The translations under genes and the position numbers were made by a program. Of a DNA stretch of 64,000 bases, positions 1 through 10,307 are shown one piece after another. The notes beneath the pieces were generated by a model. It did no database searches and had not been told where the DNA came from. It saw only the letters and a list, made by a program, of their open reading frames with translations. Numbering within the stretch: position 1 is the stretch's first letter; every line of letters starts with the position of its first letter. Source of the stretch: Mesorhabditis belari (lineage: Eukaryota > Nematoda > Chromadorea > Rhabditida > Rhabditidae); NCBI GenBank assembly GCA_958450365.1, contig CAUEEP010000743.1, forward strand, positions 868,001 through 932,000, in the 5' to 3' direction.

Positions 1-263
1 TCCTCTGCTTGCCGCTTTCCTCTTGCTCTTTTCTCTTGCAGTCACTTAAACTTTTTTTTTCTAAACACTGAATTCATACCCTGATAGCTGGGGATCGAAT
101 CACATCGAATCACACTCACAAAAAGTCACCCTGATAGCTGAGATCGATTTCACTACTTCAAACTCTTCACCCTGGCACTGCTCTGCAAAGAAAATTTTAA
201 AAAAAAACAATCACCAAAAGCCTTTTGAAACTAATGTTGTATGAATTTTTATAGAATATTCAG
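1..263 (+). other. intron DNA of dgk-1 (upstream exons outside window)
   Basis: The segment ends in an acceptor (AATATTCAG, to 263) in front of the first recognisable kinase exon. It contains a short direct repeat (CCCTGATAGCTG at about 79 and 129). No coding signal was recognised. Confidence 0.5.
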
Positions 264-2547
264 GCAATCTCTCCGGGGACACATTGCCGGCCACTCCTTT
301 GTCTGATCAATCCGAAAAGTGGAGGGAAACAGGGAGTGAAGGTTGGTGAGATAGTTCTTTTGGTACATATTGATTTTATTTCTGATTTTAACTTTTCCTT
401 ATTAGCAAGAAAATATTTGAGAATACGATCAGCTTGTATCTTTCATTTTCGAAGCGATTTGTAAATGATTCAATTTGTAAATGCAGGTGCTTCGAAAGCT
501 CGAGTTCATGTTGAATCCAAGACAAGTGTATGATATTTCAAAGACCGGCCCTGAACCTGGGTAACGCATCGCTATAAAAGAAAAAAACAAGCAATCCTCT
601 TGCAGTTTGCAATTGTTTTCCACAATCCAGAATTGCCATGTGTTGGTGTGTGGTGGAGATGGAACAATCGGATGGGTTCTCGAGGCGATGGGTGACTTGA
701 AAAAAAGATTCAAACAATTCAATGAATTTAGATAAAATTTCTTGGGAGCATGGAAGACCGCCAGTAGCCGTACTTCCGCTTGGAACAGGAAATGATCTGG
801 CCAGGTTATTGCTACAAATATTGAGCAAGTCTAGCTTTTGTCTTTAGATGTCTTCGATGGGGAGGTGGCTATGAGAATGAAAGCCTTCAGAAAATCCTTC
901 ACAGCATTGAAAAAGCACAACCTGTAAGTAAAATTAGGGAATTTTACAAGCGAGTGGAAGACTGCTCGTGATTATTTCTATTATATTTGAGCTTTTGGTA
1001 AAAAAAGCAAAATGTTTGACTGGAGGCGGATTCGAACCCTTCACCTCTCACATTGGGTACGAATGCGCCAACCACTCGGCCATTGGGCCCAAGACAATTT
1101 CAGGGGGCACATATTTCGCCCATTTCCGCTTTCCCAAAAACCCGCTAGAACTCCGACGGACAGATTGACATTTCGAAATTATATATAGGTTGGATAGAAA
1201 CTTTTGCAGATGATGATGGACCGATGGCAGATCAAGATCGAGCAGCGCAAACGCTCCGACAAAGGAGATCCACCACCATACAGCATTATCAACAATTATT
1301 TTAGCATTGGAGTGGTTTGTTGAACAAATTGTTTACTAAATAGAAAAATGTTCAGGACGCCTCAATTGCTCATCGATTTCATGTGATGCGAGAGAAATAC
1401 CCGGAAAAATTCAACAGTCGAATGCGAAACAAATTATGGTTTGTCGATCTGGCCACCAAAAATGAAAGAACTCAATTTTCAGGTATTTTGAGTTGGGAAC
1501 AACTGAAACCTTGAGTGCTACTTGCAAAAATCTTCATGAGCAAATCGATATCTTGGTAAAAATGGATCTAAATTATTGGAAAGAAAAGTGTTCAGTGTGA
1601 TGGAGAGACGCTCGATTTGGGAAACGGACCAACTCTTGAAGGAATTGCACTGCTCAACATTGCCAGTATTTATGGAGGATCAAATTTATGGGGTAGCCTT
1701 AGAAAATGGAAAGGAATTGCTTGATAGCTTTAAAGAATCGCTTTTTTTCTCTTCTTCTCCCTTGTCTTTCCCTTTTTCTCTCGGCGATTTAAGGTACAGG
1801 ATAGCTGAGTGGTTAGGTTGGAAAGGAGTGAAAAAAGTCGAGGGTTCAATCCCCTCTCGGGAAATCTATTTTTGCAAATTCATTGATTTCTTTATAGGAA
1901 GATCTCGTAAGCCGACTGGTCTCCGAGTGCCATTGATCTTTGCAACAGGAGGCATGGGTGGGGGACTCCAGCATCGAGTGCAAGATATCGGTGATGGTCT
2001 CATTGAGGTCAAATTTCTTTAGTAAATGGTAGTAATAGGATGGTAGTAATCTTTGAAAGTAATTCCTGTATGTTGACCAGAGATTCTCAGGTAGTCGGAC
2101 TCGAGTCAGCCACACAAATTGGACAGATCAAAGCCGGAGTGCGAGCGGCGGCTCGCCGCCTTTCCCAGTGCAGTACCGTTGTCATTCAGTGAGTGCTTTT
2201 ATCAGTGTTGATCAGATTTTATCTTTTATCAGTGTTATCAGTGTATCAGTTTATCACGATTTATCAGTGTTGAAATTTGTTCTCAATAAACTCACTTCTA
2301 GAACTCACAAGCCGTTTCCGATGCAAATTGATGGAGAACCGTGGATGCAACCACCGTGTATCATTCAGATCACTCATATGAATCAAGTTCCCATGCTTGT
2401 CGGTGAGTACTTTGGTTTCTACAAAAAAAAAATCTACACATACACAACTCCATAAAATTTTCACTAAACATTTCAAATTAAGCGAACAGTCGAAAGAGCA
2501 AGTCGTGGAATCTGTTGCGAAGGCAACCACCAAGTGAGGACAACTAG
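264..2547 (+). CDS. dgk-1: diacylglycerol kinase, theta type (3' part: catalytic and accessory domains)
   Basis: The enzyme phosphorylates diacylglycerol to phosphatidic acid, ending DAG signalling; in C. elegans DGK-1 opposes synaptic transmission (family knowledge). Exons: 264-341, 487-560, 606-691, 732-804, 848-923, 1210-1314, 1356-1438, 1483-1555, 1596-1692, 1898-2007, 2091-2188, 2302-2402, 2483-2547. All phases agree and give 372 codons plus stop. The catalytic domain opens with [10 protein letters not shown] and carries the glycine-rich loop [10 protein letters not shown] and [10 protein letters not shown]. The accessory domain shows [34 protein letters not shown] and [13 protein letters not shown]. 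The C1 and Ras-associating domains of the theta class must lie upstream of the window. AATAAA at 2610 could serve as poly(A) signal. Two introns (924-1209, 1693-1897) carry tRNA-like sequences. The DGK identity is secure; the theta assignment rests on the NLWGRSR..PTG and DGEPW segments. Confidence 0.9.
1020..1091 (-). repeat. tRNA-like element in dgk-1 intron
   Basis: The minus strand reads a perfect A box (TGGCCGAGTGG, 1073-1083) and B box (GGTTCGAATCC, 1028-1038) at tRNA-like spacing. The expected acceptor stem does not pair well, so this looks like a tRNA-derived repeat rather than a functional tRNA. Confidence 0.65.
1801..1863 (+). repeat. tRNA-like element in dgk-1 intron
   Basis: A box TAGCTGAGTGG (1802-1812) and B-box match GGTTCAATCCC (1843-1853) are about 30 bp apart on the sense strand of the gene. 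The D and anticodon arms are poor, so a functional tRNA is unlikely. Confidence 0.6.
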
Positions 2548-2936
2548 TTTTCGTGTTTGCTTTTTTTTGGTTTTTTTTCTCGATCCCGGTTTCCCGGCAA
2601 GTATTCTGTAATAAAAAAAACACTGGTATTAGAAAAAATTCTTCTCATTTCTTATTTTTGGTCTTATTTTGATTTGCATTCATTTTCTCATTCTGAAGCA
2701 AAAAAAACACATTCCTGATATGCTTGAGATTTTGCACTTACGGTTACGAAAATGTTAATTCTCCTCTAAATTCTCAACTTTTCGAATTGTCAAATGTTCA
2801 AAATCGAATTTTTCTCTCGATTTCATTTAATCGATCGTAAATTGTCTTGGGTTTTGCAAATAATTTGTCTTTCTTCATCTAGATTTTTTAGTTTTTCATT
2901 CTTACAAAACAATAAACCTTTTTGCAATGAATCAAA
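2548..2936. other. 3' flank of dgk-1, no gene seen
   Basis: This AT-rich stretch holds the AATAAA at 2610 and several poly-A and poly-T tracts. I see no gene. Confidence 0.5.
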
Positions 2937-3358
2937 TGATAGATAGATACTTTATTCAGGACCTGAGATAAAGTGCGCGAGATTTAAGATTAAAACACAT
3001 GAATTCATGCACATAACACGAAAAGGGCCGATAAAAAGAAACACGATATAATATATGTAAAATGTGGGTAGCACAGATAACGTCAAGGATCCACTAGAGC
3101 TTCAAGATCAAGATCATCTACAGATAATTTAAAGGTTTCGAGACTATTGGACTCTCTCAAAACTCTGGGGAGTCGATTCCAAATTCTGGCAGTTCTTATT
3201 GGAAAAGAGTTATAAACAAACTTATTGGAGGTGACTGAAATTTCTAAAACGAAAGAACCTCTCCTTGAACTAACCGTGGGATTAACTTTGAATAAATCTC
3301 GAAAAAGAGGGATAGGTTGCCTGCCCTTTACAATTTTGAAACATTCTATTAAATCCAT
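2937..3358 (-). pseudogene. 3' remnant of a non-LTR retrotransposon (RT C-terminus)
   Basis: A 91-codon minus-strand frame (3083-3358) reads MDLIECFKIVKG, then RTARIWNRLPRVLRESNSLE and FKLSVDDLD. This matches the C-terminal tail common to CR1/jockey/RTE-type reverse transcriptases (a DLIE.FKI.. start, then R..WN.LP..V....S...FK..LD). The rest of the reverse transcriptase and endonuclease are absent, so it is a 5'-truncated dead copy. The AT-rich stretch to about 2937, with AGATAGATACTTTATTCAGG, is probably the element's 3' UTR. The exact family cannot be named from this fragment. Confidence 0.7.
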
Positions 3359-3424
3359 GATAGAAACAAAAAAACTTTATTCATATATTCATCGAATAAA
3401 ACTGAGCGAAATTGACTTTCTCAT

Positions 3425-4038
3425 TTACTTTCTTCGATTATTATATCGATTTGAGTAGTCATTGTTGTTCAGATCTTCATTATTGTTCAGATCGTCATTG
3501 AATTGAGGATTGTAGGGTTGATTTCTCGAGTTTTCGTAGTTGTTGTTTGGGTTTTGATTGAAATTTTCCCCATTCTCCGAATCCGAATCAAAAACGTTCT
3601 TGTCAAGCCAATTTTTTGCATCGTCATCGCGGTTCTTTAACTGCAAATTCATCAAATTATTGATTATTAATAGAAATTTCGTGCATAAATTCAAAACGAA
3701 TTGTGTCAAGGCATTCAAAAGCTATTTTTAATGTATCCTTACCCAGTTTCGGGCAGTGGTGACTGCATTTTCGACACTCGGAATCGCTTTGTCTTGTACC
3801 CAATCGCTGGACTGAAAATGGGATTTGTTGTCTGTAATCTTGCTGAACAAGACTATTGTAAAAGCTAAGAGGGCTCAGATTTTACAATAACTTGAAGAAC
3901 ATTCAATTCTCAAAGGGGAAACCCAATTCTGACATCTTGTGCAGCGTTGTTCAGCCAATCGAAAACATCATTCAACCAATCGGCTTTACACGTCGAGCAA
4001 CTAATCAAAACAAAGAACAATAATGCGACGAGTTTCAT
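3425..4038 (-). CDS. small secreted Trp/Asn-rich protein (unrecognised)
   Basis: Three exons (4038-3934, 3811-3743, 3640-3425; all phase 0) encode 129 aa. The start MKLVALLFFVLISCSTCKA is a clear signal peptide. The mature part has repeated amphipathic Trp/Asp units (DWLNDVFDWLNN, SDWVQDKAIPSVENAV, DAKNWLDKNVF) and then an acidic, Asn-rich tail ending NRYNNRRK. Splice sites are GAT|gtcaga, TGG|gtaagg, tttcag and ttgcag. The repeated W-containing helices suggest a small secreted amphipathic peptide precursor, but no known family was identified. It lies tail-to-tail with dgk-1 and just downstream of the receptor gene on the same strand. Confidence 0.7.
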
Positions 4039-4896
4039 TGTGAATATCAACTTTTTAAAAAAGTGTTTTCGATAAGTTTCTTACGGAAGGCTTTTAAAAG
4101 ATTTTCGCAATGCTCTGGGTTTTGTCAATAGATTCGAAAAGTAAACAGAGACGTCTTTTTTTCGATAATAAACTCAATGAGCGATGGACAGTTTTTTGAG
4201 TACAAATTTTGACCAGAGGTCGGATTTTTTGAGGATTAGTAGCGAAACTTGTTTCTCGATGAGTCAATATCTTGTGAAATATTGCTCTTGACATTTTTGT
4301 ATCGTTAGATATACTGTATTAATCGTGCTTAGATTTTACAATAACTTTAAGAACATTTAAGTTGTTTACAGTTTGTGATCTTAGGCCATTTAAGAAGAAG
4401 AAGAAGAAGCGCCATTTAAGAAGAAGAAGCAGTCTGTCATCTTTTAAAAACTAACTTTTCAACATATTTTACTAACAATTTTTTTTTGCTAGGTAGTTGT
4501 TTAATCGCTTTGTAATCGTATGCCATTTGTTTAGAAGCGATTTTTTTTAAACTCCGTACTGTTGTAAAGGTCAAATTTACTCATCAATAAAGCAAATCAA
4601 CTATTAAAAAGAATAACAATGACCCGAAAAAAGGCTAAAGCAGTTAGTTTCACCTAGTTTCTAATAAAAATGAGAAAAATATTTGAGATCATCAATGAGA
4701 AATAAATGAGAAATGATTCAAATCATTAATGAGATCATCAATGAAGCATGCTTTCAGAGAAAAAGAAGAAAACATTTAACCGAACAAAGTAAGGCACTTA
4801 CACAAGAAATTCTTAGCTGGATTTTTTTTTTGAAATAATGTTTTGAATATTTTGAAAGGTAAGGTAGGATAAGATTTAGAAAAATCGAGTATTACA
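4039..4896. other. intergenic, no gene seen
   Basis: AT-rich spacer between two minus-strand genes. It contains a short AAG microsatellite near 4395-4430 and an imperfect repeat of ATCATCAATGA around 4687-4745. No coding or RNA gene signal was found. Confidence 0.5.
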
Positions 4897-7800
4897 TCAG
4901 ACTTTGATATCTTCGGCTTTTACCGGTCGCTCTTTCAAATAGTACATCCAGTAGATCACGTTGAAGAAAGCAAAAATAGCTAAATTTTATTTTGATTGGC
5001 TTTTTATATAGTCTAGAAGAGTTGAATGGATAAAAGCTTTACCTGGGAATGCAAATCGAGAGATTTGATCGACTGCGAGCGCTTTCCGCGAGTACTTCAT
5101 CGACTAAAATGTTTCACTTTTCATTTTTCTTAAAAATCACAACGATGCTAGTGATTTTTGTGCTCTGAAAACGAGCATAAGCGCTAACGGAAAGCGCTAA
5201 CTGAAAATTAGCGCTAACTGAAAGCTCTTTCCAACTCATTAAGCAAATTGTTTTTTTTTTTGATTGTCGGATTTCTTTTTCACAGCAGCCGCCATTCTCA
5301 TTTCGTCTATAGAACACGCAACATACATTTTCGTGCAATTGTAATCAAGAATGGTAATTATACTCAAGAAAAAACTCTGTACCGTTTTCTCATAGTAGGC
5401 TTTTATCTAAAAAAAAGGGAGTTTTGTTTTTTTTTTGGAAAGGTTTTGAACAAAAAGAGTGATGAGGAGAAAGTAGAAATACCTCGCGCATGCTCATCCC
5501 AAAACTCCGGCGCTGTCCGGGACTCATATGGATTGCACTCTGACAGAGTTTATTTTAAGCTAAGTTTCTTATTTTTTTTTTTATGGAAATCATAAATGGT
5601 TGAAAAAGCTTAAGTATTGATGAGGATTTTTTACCTTGTAGATCAAATGAGCAGCGTTTCGATTCATGTGATTGAGAGGCTTTTGCGGGCTCGAATCCGA
5701 GTCGAAATCCGTGCTACCTGTAAGCATAAAGTTTCCTTAGTTGACGGGATTTGGGAATCGATTTAGTTTAATCATTATGTAGCAAAAAATGTAGAAAAAT
5801 TTGAACAAGAATCCCAGGAATTTGCATATACCGTGTTTCTTCGAATAGAAGACCGGGTAAAGAGTATCATCGCGTACTCCTGCGTAACAGCCCTTTTTAA
5901 AATTTCTTTTCTGCATAAAAGCTTTCAATGAAAGTGCTATAGGGCTGGAAAATGACTCAAAAATACCACATGAGCTAACAGATTTTTGAGCCATTTTCCA
6001 GCCCTATAGCACTTGATTGAAAGCTTTTATGCAGAAAAGAAATTTTAAAAAGGGCTGCTACGCAGGAGTACGCGATGATACTCTTTACCCGGTCTTCTAT
6101 TCGAAGAAATACGGTAATGACACTCAAAGGGACGAAGTCGATCGCTCAATCGATCGGCACTATTCATTTTATTGAGTCTATCAATATTTTCTTGAGTTTT
6201 ATTTATTCTCTACAGATTTATGTATAAATTTATGCTACAATGACTTTTTTTTTGACATGACTCGAGTGAGTTAAAAGAGAGTTAAAAGAGTGTCTAGCTG
6301 GCCATTTCCATACGTGGCAATCTCGATCACGAGATCGTCACGACACTTGTGGAGTTAAAGTGACATTTGAATGAATAATCACACTTTGAAGGTTCAGAAC
6401 TTTCTCTAGATATAACATTATTGTTAACTTTTATATATTTTTATAATGGAAAACGTAAGGCTTTAAAATATCTAACTTATAACATGGTAAATTTCTAAGA
6501 ATATGACTATTAAACATCATTTGAAAGCCGCGAATCTCCTCTCCAAGATAGACTAATAAGTTTTCGAGTTTCTCTAAAAGTTTATTATTAAACCCGAATT
6601 TCGATTGGTAGACTCAATAAAATGAATAGCTCCAATCGATTCTCCGGTCCCGAAAACCCCCGGCTACAAATTTACAGCTCAATGTCTTCTTTTTGTGCCA
6701 TCTACAAGGCAAAAGAAACATCCGTATGCAAATGACTGGCAAGGTGTTCTTTGTGCGGCCGGATAATCGCTCTCCATCTGGGAAACCACCCAGGTGTAGG
6801 GGGGCTTCCCTTTTTGGCATTCGTAAAGAGCAAAGAGGGAGGAACAAGGAGCGACTGAGTCGACTTCGTCACTTTGGGCGTCCTCAAACTACGGGGGCTA
6901 ATTTTTGGCTCAAGTCTGGCTGTATTTTTGCTAGAAATTCTACATCCCGGAACCAAAACTAGTTGAAATACCCAAGGTTGAAATGATTTTGCAAAGTTGA
7001 TTTCATCTTTCAATACCTGATAATTGATAAATCGATTTCTACATGAAACCTCATCAAAAATTAGATAGTTACACCTAGCTGTCTACAATTTGGTTTTAAT
7101 GAGAATCAACTCTTCCTTTAAGCAATTTGGGCTTGAATCCAAAACTCACCATTCCCGCACGCATCATTGTGCCTCGACCTTGTCGATCCACCACCACCGC
7201 CACTGGTTTGTTGCATCTTTTCGGCCATATAATTGTACTTGTTTGCCCTTCGCATGTACGAATTCACAAGTGCGAACTCTAGCAAAACGCCAAAGATGAA
7301 TAACATGCAAACTGAAAATTGAAAGTTGTTCATGGTTTTTATTCAATCTTGTTCGTAACTAACCTCCATAAAAGTAATCAATCGCTTTTGCGTAGGAAAC
7401 TGGCGGTAAACCGTATCGAATACCGTTTCCCTGTGTGGATAGAGTGAGAAGAGTGGTGAATGAAAGGGAAACTCGAGCTGGTACCTATCCGAAATCGATA
7501 GTAATCAAAAAAAAGTGTCAGAATTTACCGCTCTCCTATCGATCCAGAAAGATACCCATGAAATGGCAACAATCAATCCAGTCGGAATGTATGACTAAGA
7601 AGATAATAAAGTAAGGAATGGCAAAGAAAGATTCCAAAAAAGATTGAAGGAATTGGCAAGAAAAGTCGATTCCCGGAGAGGGGATTGAAGCCTCGAATTT
7701 TCGCTCAAATTCTCTAACCATTGAGCTATTTGGTATCTTTTTACCAAAGAAAGAGGAAATACAAGAGAGAAGAGAAAGAAAGAAGTGCAATTAAATCAAT

Positions 7801-10307
7801 AAATTGAAGTATGAACAATACCTGAACCAAATGGTAGCCAATAGCTCGATCCAATTTGATAATGCCCATTAAACAAGAGAAATCTCCTAAAAGGCATTCA
7901 TTTCAAACGAAGAATAGTGTGCCAGAAAGTGTTTATTTCTTAAAGCACAAAGATTTGCTGTCTTGATTTTATGCGAGCAAATCTTTATGCTTTAACTGTA
8001 GAATCTCGTGAGGCAATATGAGGTTTGATGCCTTTTAAACTCACCAATTCGACTCGAGTTGTGCGTGATCGTGTAATGAAAAACCCCATTACAAGTGGTA
8101 TGTTCAAGTCCGGTGATATGGTATTCGGGCAATCCTGAAATCGAAATTTTCGGATCTATTTTTGATTCGACTCCATTAAACTCACCAATTTCTGGATTGA
8201 ATCGAATCGGTCCATCATTAAACCAAGTGGCGTTCATCTCATCTTTAACATGAGCATCTGAAAACTTGTGTTTTTTTGCGCAAAAATTTCCTTACAAGAG
8301 ATAATCTTGATGAAACATTGCTGAGAGTCGAGCGGGTAATCTTTCAAATCCAACGTACAAGCAACATTTAGAGTCACTCTGAAAATGCTTCAGTGATAAA
8401 TAGTTCCAAAAAAGCTCAAGACAAGGGAGTCAGAAAGAAAAAACATTGCAGAATTGAACCCGGGCAACCGAGGCGTTGGGGCGGGCCTTTACCCGGGGCC
8501 CGGGGGGGGGGTGTATGCATTCCGTTTCCGTGGCTATTAGCGGCTAATTTTTGTGGTGTTTTGTTCGCCATGCCGATTCTATGTTATGCACTGTGTTTCC
8601 AGTCGATTCCGAACTTTGAGCTGAGACCGTTCTCTTGCGAGTCCTTACTAGGGCCTTATCTTGGCGGCAATGGGATACATTAGGAATGGTAGGCGAGTGA
8701 CCGAGGCAAGATCCGCGGGTTCGAGTCCAGGTGCCGGCCATTTTTTGTATTCTCAGTTCCAATCCATAAAAGGGCCAATGAAATTTAAGCCGAACCTTGT
8801 CCCATATGCGATAACTCCTTTCGGATTGATGAACATGTTGAAATTGTGCACAGTGACTTCATGAAAATAAGCTGTTCTCGCATTGGCAAAGTAGAGATCA
8901 GGTAACCACATCCTTGTAAGAACTTCTTTGTCTGAAATTTTATTTTAAAACTTTTCCCTCCCACTCGCATCACTGACAGATGTACTGAAATTATAGAATT
9001 ATAGATTTTTTTATAAATTAACTTTTTCATGATGCATTATGATGTATTTAAAGCTTGTTTAAGATAAAGAAAAGCACATGCATCATTCTTGAGATTTTTC
9101 TAGGGATTTTCTTTACTCGAAACCTATCTTAAGTACAGCTTGAGCATGCAATTGTCAATCTTGATTTTATTGATTATCTTTCAATTCTTATTACATGCTT
9201 ATCCTAGATCTCTTTCAAGAAAACCGATTTGAAAAAAAACAACATAAAGTCATAGAGATAGAAGGAGAGAGATCTCACACTCTCAACAAAAGTCTCACAC
9301 GAATCCTTTTTTTTTCGGGGAAAACACTTACTTGGCCCTGAAAACTAAACATTAGTAAGGAAAGTGTTAGTTAGTTTTTTTTCGAAAACCATTGGGTTGG
9401 TGAATTGAAAACTGCCGGCTATTGTCATATGTGACAGTTTGAGCACTTTCTTCAAAAGAAACCCATTTTGGTGTCAATGGAAAAGTTGTAGAGAATCAAA
9501 AATCAAGCTTATATCCAAATTTTCAGAACGATTCAAAAACTGGTTTTCAAGAAATGCCAAATTTACACAAAAGAAATGCCAAATTTTCACAAAACTTGCA
9601 TTTGAAGCGAAACTACTAAGTATATCTTTTTGGAAATTTGGCTATAAGCCTAGTTTTTGATTCTCTACAAATTTTCTATTGACCCCAAAATGGGTTTCTT
9701 TTGAAGAAAGTGCTCAAACTGGGACATCTCCAGTCCTCCATTTTTGTCTCACACACACTCACACACAAACCAAAATCCTACTACGAAAGAGGAATCCGCA
9801 AATTGCTTGTAAAATGGGCACAAGTCGTCAATAATAATGGAAATTATTTGGAATGAATTTATGGTTTTATGTTCAATAAATTTTAGTTCAAAGTCCAGCA
9901 GTTTTCAATTCACCAACCCAATATAAACTAGCCACTTTACATGCTCTATAAAGCTTAAACTTTTGTTTAAATTTTATAATCACAGATCTACTTTCCATCT
10001 AATGACTATCAAATGACCGACCATTGATTAAAACGTAATCAGTGCCATTGTGTGCCATCACTGGATCCTCCCACGACATATACATGTACAAATCCATATC
10101 AAAAGTCTAAATAAAATAAAGATTGTAGAAAGAAAAAGCTTCAAAAAATTGCTTTAGATCTATTCATCAGCAGACTAATAAAGGTTTTTAGATTCGATAC
10201 TCGATAGAATCGACTCCCTTTCAACCAACCATTTCTGTACTTTGAAAATTTCCAAGACTTTCCACATAGAATCCAACATGTACGTCCAATGGTTTCCCAG
10301 GATAAGG
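4897..10307 (-). CDS. anion-selective Cys-loop ligand-gated channel subunit (extreme 5' end not found)
   Basis: Thirteen phase-consistent exons: 10307-10230, 10106-10022, 8931-8796, 8378-8296, 8257-8186, 8134-8045, 7886-7822, 7594-7529, 7484-7364, 7311-7150, 5717-5635, 5103-5043, 4979-4897. They give 394 aa plus stop. The extracellular domain includes [21 protein letters not shown] and a canonical Cys loop with 13 residues between cysteines ([15 protein letters not shown]). A second Cys pair (HTTC..DFSC) is as in glycine/GluCl-type receptors. TM1 is [19 protein letters not shown]2 starts with the PAR anion-selectivity motif ([18 protein letters not shown]). TM3 is [18 protein letters not shown] and TM4 [13 protein letters not shown]. 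The ligand is not fixed by sequence; a nematode LGC/ACC acetylcholine-gated chloride type is a guess. The signal peptide and first residues were not located upstream of 10307. Introns hold several repeats. Confidence 0.88.
5831..6114. mobile_element. foldback MITE, CCGT termini, TA target
   Basis: A near-perfect palindrome of 284 bp with arms of about 125 bp, starting CCGTGTTTCTTCGAATAG and ending in its complement (..GAAATACGG). It is flanked on both sides by TA. It sits in an intron of the receptor gene. Same terminal style as the elements at 29495, 32990, 44976 and 47668. Confidence 0.85.
6605..6905. repeat. dispersed repeat A, copy 1
   Basis: About 300 bp closely resembling 34138-34400. 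Shared blocks are AATAGCTCCAATCGATT, CTACAAATTTACAGCT, GTAAATGACTGGC-type and TTCTTTGTG.GGCC.G.TAATCGCT. It lies in an intron of the channel gene, while the other copy lies in an adenylyl cyclase intron. No transposase reading frame; superfamily unknown. Confidence 0.65.
7668..7735 (-). repeat. tRNA-like element in channel intron
   Basis: The minus strand has a perfect A box TAGCTCAATGG and a one-mismatch B box (CTTCAATCCCC), in the order and spacing of a tRNA gene. No closed acceptor stem was seen, so it is read as a tRNA-derived repeat. Confidence 0.55.
8460..8740 (+). repeat. GC-rich insert ending in a tRNA-like B box
   Basis: This block is far more GC-rich than its surroundings and sits in an intron. 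It has a run CCCGGGGCCCGGGGGGGGG near 8490-8510. At 8718-8728 it contains an exact B box (GGTTCGAGTCC), followed by GGTGCCGGCC as in a tRNA acceptor end. It probably represents one inserted tRNA-derived repeat. Confidence 0.45.
9392..9921. mobile_element. mariner-like non-autonomous element, copy 1
   Basis: The terminal inverted repeats are TTGGGTTGGTGAATTGAAAA and its complement, with TA on the right and a mutated CA on the left. The 530-bp body has an inner inverted repeat (CAGTTTGAGCACTTTCTTC). It has no transposase. It lies in an intron of the channel gene. A second copy in opposite orientation is at 49348-49868. Confidence 0.8.

Noticed and set aside
1020..1091. Functional tRNA gene on the minus strand
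   Set aside because: Both internal promoter boxes are perfect, but the acceptor ends do not pair.
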